The notes under the pieces are model-generated. The model was not told the origin of the DNA. It searched no databases and saw only the letters and a program-made list of their open reading frames with translations. DNA of 64,000 nucleotides from Sulfurimicrobium sp031426915 (GTDB taxonomy: Bacteria > Pseudomonadota > Gammaproteobacteria > Burkholderiales > Sulfuricellaceae). The position numbers and the translations under genes were made by a program. Shown one piece after another: positions 45,648 to 53,884 of this stretch (position 1 is the first letter of the stretch; each line of letters opens with the position of its first letter). The stretch is taken from NCBI GenBank assembly GCA_031426915.1, contig JASJPB010000042.1, positions 34,179 to 98,178 of the forward strand, read 5' to 3'.

Positions 45648-46295
45648 ATGGAGCAAAACATCATCGTGACCGTCGATGTCGTGCTGCTGACCTTGCGCGA
45701 CGACCGGTTGCAGGTTGCGGTGCAGCGTCGCGACAAGGAGCCGTACAACGGGCAACTGGCTCTGCCCGGCGGGTATATCCACGACGACGAGGATTTCGAT
45801 GCCGAAGGTTCGGCGCGGCGCATGCTGAAGGACAAAACCGGCATCGAGGCGCCCTATCTCGAACAGCTCGAAACATTCGCCAATTCGGCGCGCGACCCGC
45901 GCGGCTGGTCGGTGTCGGTGGCCTATTACGCGCTGGTGGCGCCGGAATCCCTGGCCGCCGGCCAACTCGATCTGCTGCCGGTGGACGGTCTCCCCGTGCT
46001 GGCCTTCGACCACAACAAGCTGGTCGCGGCGGCGGTGAAGCGCGTGCGCAACAAGGCGGCGTATTCGTCCTTGGCCTGCTACCTGCTGCCGGAACGCTTC
46101 ACCCTGACGGAACTGCAACACACCTACGAGAAGATACTCGGGTCGCGGCTCGATAAAAGCTCTTTCCGCCGTAAGATCGCCAGTCTGGATTTCCTCGAAA
46201 CGATCAAGGACGAGGTTCAGGCCGGACGCCAGCGCCCGGCGCAATTCTGGAAGCTGAAGCAGGGGCGCCTGACGATTTTCGACAAGCTGCTCTAG
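45648..46295 (+). CDS. nrtR: NrtR family (Nudix-related) transcriptional regulator
   Basis: The 215-residue protein has an N-terminal Nudix-like domain (VAVQRRDKEPYNGQLALPGG, then a degenerate box ARRMLKDKTG where catalytic REx2EE glutamates are lost). The C-terminal winged helix LPERFTLTELQHTYEKILGS ends with FWKLKQGRLTIFDKLL. NrtR senses ADP-ribose and represses NAD biosynthesis genes, here presumably pncA-pncB-nadE-nadM. ATG 45648 follows GGAGGG. Its stop overlaps that of the exporter gene from the other strand. Confidence 0.93.
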   Translation: MEQNIIVTVDVVLLTLRDDRLQVAVQRRDKEPYNGQLALPGGYIHDDEDFDAEGSARRMLKDKTGIEAPYLEQLETFANSARDPRGWSVSVAYYALVAPESLAAGQLDLLPVDGLPVLAFDHNKLVAAAVKRVRNKAAYSSLACYLLPERFTLTELQHTYEKILGSRLDKSSFRRKIASLDFLETIKDEVQAGRQRPAQFWKLKQGRLTIFDKLL

Positions 46296-48607
46296 GAGCC
46301 CGCCCACATGGCGGCAAACAACAGGGACAAAACCGCGCCCAGCGCCACCGTGCCGCCGATCGCCTGCAATACCGGGGAGGCGGAGAACGCCAGGGCACCG
46401 AAAGCGCTGACCGTGCTGGCCACGCACACCAGCGTGGAAAACAGGGCGCGCTGCCGCTCTTTCTCGTCGCTAGCCGGCAGGTTGACGAACAAAGCGTAGT
46501 TGAGGCCGATACCCAGCACCAGCAGCAGCGAAACGACGTGGAACAGCGACAGCTTGATGCCCAGCAAGGCCAGCAAGGCCGTGGTGCCGAGGATGGCCGC
46601 GCTGACCGGGAGCATCACCGAGAACACCGCGCGGAAATTGCGCAAACCGAAGCCCAGCACCGCAACGATGGCCGCCACGCCGAAGATCGAATACAGCAGC
46701 GACTGGTCGCGGTATTGCATGATCATTTTGTTGGATTCGCCCTTGATGTCGAGCAGGAACGCGTTTTCGTCGTGCAGCCCGGTCATGAAGCTGGCGAGCG
46801 CGGCATCGCTCCTGACGCCGCGCAGCGAAATCAGCGCCACCCAGCCCGTGCCGTGCTTGACCAGCATGCCTTGCGCCAGCGAGCCCAGGGGCGTGCCGTG
46901 CCAGACTTCGGGTTGCAGCAGGGGCAAGTGGCGGGAGCGTTCGACATCCCGCAAAAAGGGTTCGAAGATATCAGGCTTGAACGGCGTTGCCGCGAGTGCG
47001 GTTTGCAGGTTGCGGCGCAGGGTGTCCGCATCGGGCAAGGCGGCCTGGCGCGCGGCCTGGACTTTCTGGCTCGGGATCACGCGCGCCGCGAGGTCGAATC
47101 CGCTAATGGCATCTTGCAGCACCAGGGTTTGCAGCCTGGGCGCGAGCTGTTCGCTGCGCTCCAGGGCGGACTGCTGGGTGTTGCCTTGCACGGCAATCAG
47201 GTAACGCACGTCCGGCGCGCCCAATTCGTTGCGCAGGCTTTGATCCAGGCGCTCCATTTCCTTGCCCTTTTGCGACACCGGGCTCAGGTTGGCGAGGTCG
47301 TTTTCCCACAGGTTTTTTCCCTGCGCAGCCAGGTACACGGCGGCGCACAGCAGCACCGTCAGGGGCGCCCAGCGCAGGCGGGTCAATGCTGTCGCACCGC
47401 GTGCCAGAAAGGCTTGCGTGGCGGTTCTTTCCGCGATTTCAAAGTGCGTTGGGGCGATTTCGGGAATGACGAAACGGGTCATCAGCCCGGCCGTGAGCAC
47501 GCCGGCGAGGGAAAACATGCCCAGTTGCGACAGGCCGGAAAACCCGGAAAGCAGCATGGTGAGGCTGCCGAACACGGTGGTCAGCACCGCCAGGCGTAGC
47601 GTGGGCCAGATGCGCCGTAGCGTCTGGCGCAGCGATTCGTGGGGCGCGCGCTGGGTGAACAGATAGGTCGGATAGTCCACCGCCTCGCCGATCAGGGTGA
47701 CGCCGAAACCCATGGTGATGCCGTGAACCGTGCCGTAACCCAGGCTGACCGCGGTCAGGCCGGCCAGCGCGCCGCTCGCCACCGGCAGCATGCCGAGCAC
47801 CAGCAGGCGCGGCGAGCCGTAGGCAAGCAGCAGGATCGCCGCCACCAGCGCGGTTGCCATCATGCTCAGGCTCCATGCGTCGTCGTGGATGCGGTTGCGC
47901 GATTCCACGGCGAAAATGCTCGGCCCGCTCATGAGCAGCCTGATCTGGGGAATGGCGCTGGTTTCGGCAAAAATCCGCCGCACCTCGTCGCCAACTTTTT
48001 GCTGCGCGTCGATGTCGAAGGCCGGCGCCCTGGTTTCGGCCAGCAGCAGCGCGCGCTTGCCGTCCGCCGAGAACCACGCGCCGTGGTTTACCCCCGGCCC
48101 GCTGCCCGTGCCGCCCCAGCTTTCCAGCAGCGCGAGCATTTCGCCCGTGGGGTCGGCAGGCAGCAGTTGCTTGATCATGGCGCCGGCCGGTGAGGCCAGC
48201 AGTTGCAGGCTATCCTGCAGGGACTGTTGCAGTCCGGCCGCGCTGAAATGCGCGGCGTCCGTGGCGGGGCTGAGCAGGTAGCGGTAGCGCATCAGCCGCT
48301 CGCGTTCCGCCGGGGTGAGGGCCTGCTCGCCACTGCGCACATAGCTGAAATGGCCGCTGGCCTCCAGCGCACGCGCCAGCTTTTTGCTGTTCTCGGCAAG
48401 TTGCCCGGCTTCCGCGCCTTCCAGCGCAAACATAACAATGCGCGAGGTCACCCCGTCGCGCAGCTGCTCGACCATGAGTTGCTGTGCCGGCGAGGCGCTG
48501 TCGGGCAGGAAGGCCGCCATGTCGGTGTTGACGCGGGTGTGCGCCGCCACGATCCAGATGCAGAAGGCCAGCGCGGCGAGCCAGATGGCAACCGGCCAGC
48601 GCTTCAC
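46292..48607 (-). CDS. MMPL/RND-type exporter of the aryl-polyene locus
   Basis: The 771-residue inner-membrane protein shows two RND-like halves, each with a membrane helix, a large periplasmic domain and a 5-helix bundle (SLSMMATALVAAILLLAYG..., then LLYSIFGVAAIVAVLGFGLR...). MMPL exporters in aryl-polyene clusters probably move the lipid-linked pigment towards the outer membrane. The start is GTG 48607, overlapping the LolA-like stop, with GAGGATTC upstream. It is the last gene of the right half of the locus before the NAD island. Confidence 0.92.
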   Translation of the reverse strand: MKRWPVAIWLAALAFCIWIVAAHTRVNTDMAAFLPDSASPAQQLMVEQLRDGVTSRIVMFALEGAEAGQLAENSKKLARALEASGHFSYVRSGEQALTPAERERLMRYRYLLSPATDAAHFSAAGLQQSLQDSLQLLASPAGAMIKQLLPADPTGEMLALLESWGGTGSGPGVNHGAWFSADGKRALLLAETRAPAFDIDAQQKVGDEVRRIFAETSAIPQIRLLMSGPSIFAVESRNRIHDDAWSLSMMATALVAAILLLAYGSPRLLVLGMLPVASGALAGLTAVSLGYGTVHGITMGFGVTLIGEAVDYPTYLFTQRAPHESLRQTLRRIWPTLRLAVLTTVFGSLTMLLSGFSGLSQLGMFSLAGVLTAGLMTRFVIPEIAPTHFEIAERTATQAFLARGATALTRLRWAPLTVLLCAAVYLAAQGKNLWENDLANLSPVSQKGKEMERLDQSLRNELGAPDVRYLIAVQGNTQQSALERSEQLAPRLQTLVLQDAISGFDLAARVIPSQKVQAARQAALPDADTLRRNLQTALAATPFKPDIFEPFLRDVERSRHLPLLQPEVWHGTPLGSLAQGMLVKHGTGWVALISLRGVRSDAALASFMTGLHDENAFLLDIKGESNKMIMQYRDQSLLYSIFGVAAIVAVLGFGLRNFRAVFSVMLPVSAAILGTTALLALLGIKLSLFHVVSLLLVLGIGLNYALFVNLPASDEKERQRALFSTLVCVASTVSAFGALAFSASPVLQAIGGTVALGAVLSLLFAAMWAGS

Positions 48608-49218
48608 TTTGAATCCTCTTGCAGGGTCATCAGGCTGCGGTCGCCGCCGGCTTCCTCGATTTCCACCGTCGCCAGCCGGGCGTTGCTGCCGCTGATGCGG
48701 ATCACGCGGATGAACTGCGCCATGTCGATGTCCGAGGGCAGCAGCACCAGGGTCCATTGCCGTTCGTTGCCGTCGAGGCGCACTTTGTAAAAGTGCTGCA
48801 GGGTTTTGGCGTCGCCGTTGAGGGTGGCGCGCATGCTTTCGATAAAACCCCAGACCATCGGGTAATCGCGCAGCGCCATGGTGTGCTTTTTATTCGCCGC
48901 CGGTTTTTCCCAGGTCATGCGGTCGCCGTCCACGGTGAGGATTTCCTCGAAGGGGGTTAGCACGCGTTTTTCCAGGAAAGCCGGTTTCTTGAAGCGCAGC
49001 GTGCCGCTCGACTTGAACGGTTCCTTGAGCAACGCGGAGGTCTTGGTCTCGGTGTAGCGCGATTGGCCGGCCGGGCGTTCCGCCAGCGCCTTGAGCAAGG
49101 CGTCGGCATCCCATTCGGCCTGAGCGGCGCCGGCCCACACGGCCAGGGCCAGCACGGCGAGCATGTGTTTCAGTCCGTGATTTGTTTTACGCGGTGATGA
49201 ATTTAAAAAAGAATTCAT
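48604..49218 (-). CDS. LolA-like outer-membrane lipoprotein carrier
   Basis: The 204-residue protein has a signal peptide (about 15-35, AGAAQAE) and a LolA-type half-barrel pattern (SGTLRFKKPAFLEKRVLTPF, FKVRL-like FYKVRLDG). Aryl-polyene clusters encode a LolA homologue thought to shuttle the lipid pigment across the periplasm to the outer membrane. It is coupled to the MMPL exporter by a 4-nt overlap, and the next upstream gene is 6 nt away. Confidence 0.88.
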   Translation of the reverse strand: MNSFLNSSPRKTNHGLKHMLAVLALAVWAGAAQAEWDADALLKALAERPAGQSRYTETKTSALLKEPFKSSGTLRFKKPAFLEKRVLTPFEEILTVDGDRMTWEKPAANKKHTMALRDYPMVWGFIESMRATLNGDAKTLQHFYKVRLDGNERQWTLVLLPSDIDMAQFIRVIRISGSNARLATVEIEEAGGDRSLMTLQEDSK

Positions 49219-49224
49219 TCGGTC

Positions 49225-50118
49225 TTAACCTGCTTGCCAATAATCATAGAAGTTGAACCAGTTGTAGGGCGCGAGACGGCAATAGTGTTCCAGGCGCGAG
49301 ACGTATTGTTGTAAATAACCGTGAATGGCCTCGCGGCGGCGCGCGCGCGGGGCGTCGATGGCTTCCGCCAGCAGTTCGAAATGCACGTCGTAACGGCGCT
49401 TGCCGCGATACAGGCCGAGGCATAGCAGCACTGGGGCATGCATGATGCTGGCAAAGGCCAGCGGGCCGTCCGGCAAGGCGGCGTCCAGGCCGAAAAAACG
49501 GCAGGGCAGGGTCTTGTCGCCCGGCCTGACGCGGTCGCTGAGCATGCCGATAATGCCGCCGGCGTCGATCACTTCCTTGGCACGCAACAGGCTGTCCGGA
49601 GAACCCATGGCGATGATCGAGCTGGCCATTTCCGGGTTGAGGCCGTCGATGATGGCACTCATCTTGTGCGCGTTATCGGTGTGCATCAGCATGGCGAAAG
49701 GCACTTTGCCGAATTCCACCGCCAGCGTGCGCAGCACTTCGAAGCTGCCGAGGTGCGCGCCCAGCAGCACGCAACCTTGTCCGCGACGCAGATATTCGTT
49801 CAGCGTCTCTACGCCGTGCACCGCGACATCGAAAGAAGCATGGCGGCCGGAGAGGAAATACAGCCGGTCGAGAATGGTGGCGGAAAAGCAGAAATAGTGG
49901 CGGTATACATCCAGCCTGCCGGGTTCGCGCTCCAGGGCGCGGTGTAGATAGAGGCGCGAAGCGCGGCGCGCCTTGCTGGAGAACAGCAGGAAATACAGGC
50001 TGATCGGCACCAGCAGCAGGCGCGTTGCCGGGCGGCCGAGGTTGAGCGCGATCCAGGTGATCAGGCGCATCAGCAACAGGTTGCCGCGCTCCTGTTGAAC
50101 CAGCCAGTTGCGGCTCAT
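49225..50118 (-). CDS. LpxL/HtrB-like acyltransferase
   Basis: The 297-residue protein has an N-terminal membrane helix (about 30-50) and the lysophospholipid acyltransferase motif HLGSFE (HX4E, near residue 118), then LSDRVRPGDKTLPCRFFG. It is of the LpxL type, acylating a lipid acceptor with an acyl-ACP, plausibly the polyenoyl-ACP. Its ATG overlaps the hotdog stop by 4 nt. Confidence 0.88.
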   Translation of the reverse strand: MSRNWLVQQERGNLLLMRLITWIALNLGRPATRLLLVPISLYFLLFSSKARRASRLYLHRALEREPGRLDVYRHYFCFSATILDRLYFLSGRHASFDVAVHGVETLNEYLRRGQGCVLLGAHLGSFEVLRTLAVEFGKVPFAMLMHTDNAHKMSAIIDGLNPEMASSIIAMGSPDSLLRAKEVIDAGGIIGMLSDRVRPGDKTLPCRFFGLDAALPDGPLAFASIMHAPVLLCLGLYRGKRRYDVHFELLAEAIDAPRARRREAIHGYLQQYVSRLEHYCRLAPYNWFNFYDYWQAG

Positions 50119-50429
50119 GCCGGTAGTTCTGCTGTGAAGCGCACGCTGCCTTGTGCGATGGCGCCCGCCGCTGTCTTGCAGACAAACTTGGCGGACTGCG
50201 TCGCGCCGAATTCCACTTCCACCCTGAACGGCACGCCGGGCAGCAGCGGCGCAAGAAACTTGACGCTGGGCCAGCCGATGCACTGCAGCGGCGTGCCGGA
50301 CTGACGGCAGACTGCCTCCCACACCTGGCTCAACAGCACCACGCCCGGCACGATGGGGTTGCCGGGGAAGTGTCCGGGCAGAGCCGGATGGTCCACCGGA
50401 ATGATTTGCCAGGATGCCTGGTCAGGCAT
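50115..50429 (-). CDS. ApeI-like 3-hydroxyacyl-ACP dehydratase (hotdog)
   Basis: The 104-residue protein starts MPDQASWQIIPVDHPALPGH and contains HFPGNPIVPGVVLLSQVWEA, the FabZ/ApeI active-site block with catalytic histidine. A glutamine or serine stands where FabZ has glutamate, as in ApeI. It would act in the polyene dehydration step alongside the 35836 dehydratase. It overlaps the AMP ligase end by 8 nt. Confidence 0.85.
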   Translation of the reverse strand: MPDQASWQIIPVDHPALPGHFPGNPIVPGVVLLSQVWEAVCRQSGTPLQCIGWPSVKFLAPLLPGVPFRVEVEFGATQSAKFVCKTAAGAIAQGSVRFTAELPA

Positions 50430-51771
50430 GTTGCAATCCGTCGAGCAGGCTGATGAGGGTGGTGCGCGGCAGCTTGCCGGTGGGGGTGCGCGGCAGACTG
50501 TCGACCTTGTACAGGGGCCGGGGTAAAAAGGCCGCATCGATTTTTTGCCGCAGGGCGGCGATGATTTCACGCTCGTGCAGCCCTGGTGCGACCACCAGCG
50601 CAATCAAACGCGCCGCCGTGCCAGGGGTGTCGTCGGGAGCGAAAAAGATCCCGTCCCGCACGCCGGGAATCTGGCCGAGCTGGCGGTTGAGGTCGCCGAG
50701 AGACGCGCGTTTTCCGGCGATGTTGACCAGGTCGGCCTTGCGCCCCAGCAAGCGGAATTGCGCGCCATCGGCAGCAGGTTCGATCACATCCTGTAGCGGG
50801 GTAGGTTCACCGACATGCCCACCCTCGACCCAGGCCTGGCCTTCGCTATCGCTGGAGACGCTGATTCCCGCCATGGTTTGCCAGCTATCTCCCTGCACCG
50901 TGCGGCGGGTGGCGATGGCACCCGCTTCGGTGCAACCGTAAATTTCCATAACCGGCACGCCGAACTTGTCTTCGGCGCGTTGCGCCAGTTCGGACGTCAG
51001 GGGCGCGGCGGCGGAAACAGCCATGGCAAGGGCGGGCAGCGTAATGTCTTGTTCCAGGCAAATGCGTAAATGCAGCGGCGTGGTGATGAGTATGCGCGGG
51101 GCGGGCAGTTCTGCCAGCGCCTGACTGATGTCCGCCGGAAACAGGGGCTGGCCGGCATGCAGTGTTCCGCCGCTGTGGAGCGGCAACATCAGGGTGGATT
51201 CGAGGCCATACATGTGTTGCGGAGGAACCGTGCCGAGAAAATGGTGGCCGGCTTCGATGCCGAGATTGCTTGCTTGCAGTTGCGCCTGTTTGACCAAGGA
51301 GCCCCAGGTTTTTGGATGGGGCTGCGGTTCTCCGGTGCTCCCCGAGGTGAAGGCGATTGCGGCGACATGCCCGGCCGCGATGGTGGGAATGACGAAGGCG
51401 TTCTCATCGAGCAGCGGCAAATTGGGGAAGGGGATGACGTCCATCCCCTCCAGCACCAGGGCCTTGTCGCTCACGCCATAAGACTGCGGATACCTGGCAT
51501 GCAGCCGTGTCAGGGTGCCTGTTGCATGATTGGGCGGCAACATGCTGGTTTGTCCGCGCAGCAGGGCGGCGCAGAAGGTGAGCAGGAAGTGGTAACGGTC
51601 GGTGCACAGGTTGAATACGAAGGGTCGCTGCGGTAATTGCCCGGCCAGTTGTTTTACTTCGCAATTAAAACGTCCTGCCGTGATGACCTGGTTATTGCGC
51701 CAGGCGATCGCTTGGGCTGCGTTGCCATGCTTGAAGAGCGGGAGTCCGACACTCCGGTCCGGATCGTTCAT
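50422..51771 (-). CDS. AMP-dependent acyl-ACP ligase for the aryl starter
   Basis: The 449-residue ANL enzyme has the ATP loop FTSGSTGEPQPHPKTW (about 142-157), IYGCTEAGAIATR, and RLLGRKADLVNIAGKRASLG plus the C-terminal LPRTPTGKLPRTTL lysine loop. In aryl-polyene clusters the ligase activates 4-hydroxybenzoate or a cinnamate and loads it on ACP. With the chorismatase this suggests hydroxybenzoyl-ACP as starter. It overlaps the COG4648 gene by 4 nt. Confidence 0.92.
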   Translation of the reverse strand: MNDPDRSVGLPLFKHGNAAQAIAWRNNQVITAGRFNCEVKQLAGQLPQRPFVFNLCTDRYHFLLTFCAALLRGQTSMLPPNHATGTLTRLHARYPQSYGVSDKALVLEGMDVIPFPNLPLLDENAFVIPTIAAGHVAAIAFTSGSTGEPQPHPKTWGSLVKQAQLQASNLGIEAGHHFLGTVPPQHMYGLESTLMLPLHSGGTLHAGQPLFPADISQALAELPAPRILITTPLHLRICLEQDITLPALAMAVSAAAPLTSELAQRAEDKFGVPVMEIYGCTEAGAIATRRTVQGDSWQTMAGISVSSDSEGQAWVEGGHVGEPTPLQDVIEPAADGAQFRLLGRKADLVNIAGKRASLGDLNRQLGQIPGVRDGIFFAPDDTPGTAARLIALVVAPGLHEREIIAALRQKIDAAFLPRPLYKVDSLPRTPTGKLPRTTLISLLDGLQHA

Positions 51772-52235
51772 TCGCGCGGCATGCCATGCAGCAGCATGAA
51801 CAGCATGACCGACAGGGGATTGCGATGGGAATAGTGGCTGAAATGGTATTTGCGGAAAAAATATTCACCGATCATGAGGCAAGGTACCAATAGCGGCGTC
51901 AACGAGACCGCTTGTGGGAAATTTGCAAACTGTACCAATGCCATGGTCAGGATCGCACAGCCCAGCAGGAAAAACGCCCAAATCGCCGTCAGTTGTCGGG
52001 TGTAGCCGACCAGTTCGTCAGGAAATCCGCCATCATGGTGTGCACGCGCGATACGGGTAATCAGGGCCTCACCCCGGAACAAGCTGCGACCGAAGGCGAA
52101 AGCCACCAGCAGGATGATGAGCACGGGCGGGAGCCAGGTTGCGAGAGCTTTCCATTCTGGGGGTGACAGCTCGATGATTTTGGCGAATCCCCAACCCAGC
52201 GCGACGATCATGAAAATGCGCGAGACGAGATGCAT
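51768..52235 (-). CDS. COG4648-type membrane protein (ApeG-like)
   Basis: The 155-residue inner-membrane protein has four hydrophobic segments (about 5-22, 34-50, 82-105, 110-125). A final FFRKYHFSHYSHRNPLSVML segment is conserved in COG4648 proteins beside acyl carrier and AMP-ligase genes of aryl-polyene loci. Its function is unknown, perhaps scaffolding the synthase at the membrane. Confidence 0.85.
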   Translation of the reverse strand: MHLVSRIFMIVALGWGFAKIIELSPPEWKALATWLPPVLIILLVAFAFGRSLFRGEALITRIARAHHDGGFPDELVGYTRQLTAIWAFFLLGCAILTMALVQFANFPQAVSLTPLLVPCLMIGEYFFRKYHFSHYSHRNPLSVMLFMLLHGMPRE

Positions 52236-52238
52236 ATG

Positions 52239-52508
52239 TTATTTCGCGCGGTTTTTTTCGATATGCCGAGCCAGATTGCGCAAGGACGAAAAAGTAGTTG
52301 TATTGTCCGGATCGTCGGATTTGAGCTGAAAGCCGTATTTTTTGGAAACGGCGAGCGAGATTTCGAGCATGTCGATCGAATCCAGCCCCAGTCCGTCTTG
52401 ATATAGAGGTTGTTCCGCTTCAATTTCATCCGCAGCCATTTCAAGATTGAGCGCCTCAACAATGAGTGCTGCGACTTCATGCTCGAAGGGAGTATTGCTG
52501 TCTGCCAT
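52239..52508 (-). CDS. Acyl carrier protein
   Basis: The 89-residue acidic protein has GLGLDSIDMLEISLAV with the phosphopantetheine attachment serine S44. It carries the growing aryl polyene chain. Characterised clusters often encode two ACPs; only one is found in this window. It lies 4 nt before the COG4648 start and 66 nt after the flavoprotein stop. Confidence 0.93.
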   Translation of the reverse strand: MADSNTPFEHEVAALIVEALNLEMAADEIEAEQPLYQDGLGLDSIDMLEISLAVSKKYGFQLKSDDPDNTTTFSSLRNLARHIEKNRAK

Positions 52509-52573
52509 AGCGGGTATCTTAAGATTTTGAATTAAGTGAAATTATACCATCAACGGCCAAATGGGCATTCGCC

Positions 52574-53884
52574 TCAGCTTTCGAAAGCTTCCGGGCGGAT
52601 CATCCTGCGCCGGCGGTAATGGGCGCGAATGCTTTGCGGTAGCGTGGCAAGGCTGCGCATGTAGTAAATCAGCTTGAAAAGTTTCATCCGCAAGCGCGCT
52701 TGGGGGTTGTCATGCACGTCGCCGGCCAGCGTGGCGATGACGGCCGATTCGACACCGAAGATGTTGCGCGGGCTCATCAGCAGTTCGCGCATCACCGGCG
52801 TGGTCATGCGGAAAATGAGCCAGGTGAATCCCTTCAGTCCCTTGAACACGGATTTTTCAAAGCGCTGCAAATGGAGCGACATGCGCGCCGGGTCGCGCAG
52901 GCCGGCATCCACGGCTTCGGCGCCGAAGACCGCACTCTTCATGGCGAGCAGCACACCGGAGGAGAAAATCGGGTCGACGAAGGCGAAGGCATCGCCCAGC
53001 ATCAGATAACGGTCGCCGCTCATCTTGCTGGACAGGTAACTGTAGTTGCCGGTGGCGGTGACCGGGCGGGTGAGCCTGGCCTCCTTCATGCGCATGGCGA
53101 GCGGGGGGCAGGTGGCAACCGTGTCGTGGAAGAAAGTGTCCAGGTCGGTTTTGCGCGTCTTGAGGTAATACGGCCAGCACACCATGCCCACGCTGGTGAT
53201 GCCGTTCTGCAGCGGAATCAGCCAGAACCAGCCGTGGTCGAACCAGAACAGGGAGATGTTGCCCTCGTCCGTTCCTGGGAGCCGTTCGACGCCTTCGAAG
53301 TGGCCGTAGATCGCCGCGCTGGCATGCTTGGGATGCGGCTGTTTGCTGTCGAAACGATTGGCGAGAAAAGTATCGCGCCCCGAAGCATCGATCAGGAAGC
53401 GTGTCTGCCACTGGCGTTCGCCTTCCTGGTCCTGGGTGGTGACGCGTACGCTTGCCGGGTCGCTGAAGTCCGCTGCGGTCACCTTGGTTTCCTCCTGCAC
53501 CTGCGCGCCCTTGGCGCGACAATTGTCGAGCAGGATCTGGTCGAGTTCGGCGCGGTGGACCTCGTAGGAATACGGATAACGCTGGTTCATGGCTTGCGAG
53601 AAATAGAACGACTGCTTCTTGCCGTGGTACATGGAATCGAATTGCGCTGCGTTCTTCACCATGCCGATGCGTGCCACTTGCTCCAGCACACCGAGCTGCT
53701 CGAACAGTTCGTTGTTGACCGGCAGCAGCGATTCGCCGATGTGGAAGCGGGGAAATTTGTCTTTTTCAATGAGGACTACCTGGTAGCCCTTTTGCGCCAG
53801 CAGGGTCGCGGCAGTGGAACCTGCAGGTCCGCCGCCGATGACCAGCACGTCGCAGGTTTGGATCGGGGAGGGTTGTTCGCTCAT
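52574..53884 (-). CDS. FAD-dependent oxidoreductase, flavin halogenase-like
   Basis: The 436-residue flavoprotein has the dinucleotide fold VIGGGPAGSTAATLLA (about 15-30), FPRFHIGESLLP, HGWFWLIPLQNG (about 215-226) and LMLGDAFAFVDPIFSSGV. WFWLIP fits the WxWxIP motif of flavin-dependent halogenases and HIGESLLP is typical of the phenol/pyrrole type. Xanthomonadins are brominated aryl polyenes, so this may halogenate the aryl head or chain; hydroxylase or dehydrogenase activity is an alternative. ATG 53884 overlaps the antiporter stop. Confidence 0.88.
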   Translation of the reverse strand: MSEQPSPIQTCDVLVIGGGPAGSTAATLLAQKGYQVVLIEKDKFPRFHIGESLLPVNNELFEQLGVLEQVARIGMVKNAAQFDSMYHGKKQSFYFSQAMNQRYPYSYEVHRAELDQILLDNCRAKGAQVQEETKVTAADFSDPASVRVTTQDQEGERQWQTRFLIDASGRDTFLANRFDSKQPHPKHASAAIYGHFEGVERLPGTDEGNISLFWFDHGWFWLIPLQNGITSVGMVCWPYYLKTRKTDLDTFFHDTVATCPPLAMRMKEARLTRPVTATGNYSYLSSKMSGDRYLMLGDAFAFVDPIFSSGVLLAMKSAVFGAEAVDAGLRDPARMSLHLQRFEKSVFKGLKGFTWLIFRMTTPVMRELLMSPRNIFGVESAVIATLAGDVHDNPQARLRMKLFKLIYYMRSLATLPQSIRAHYRRRRMIRPEAFES

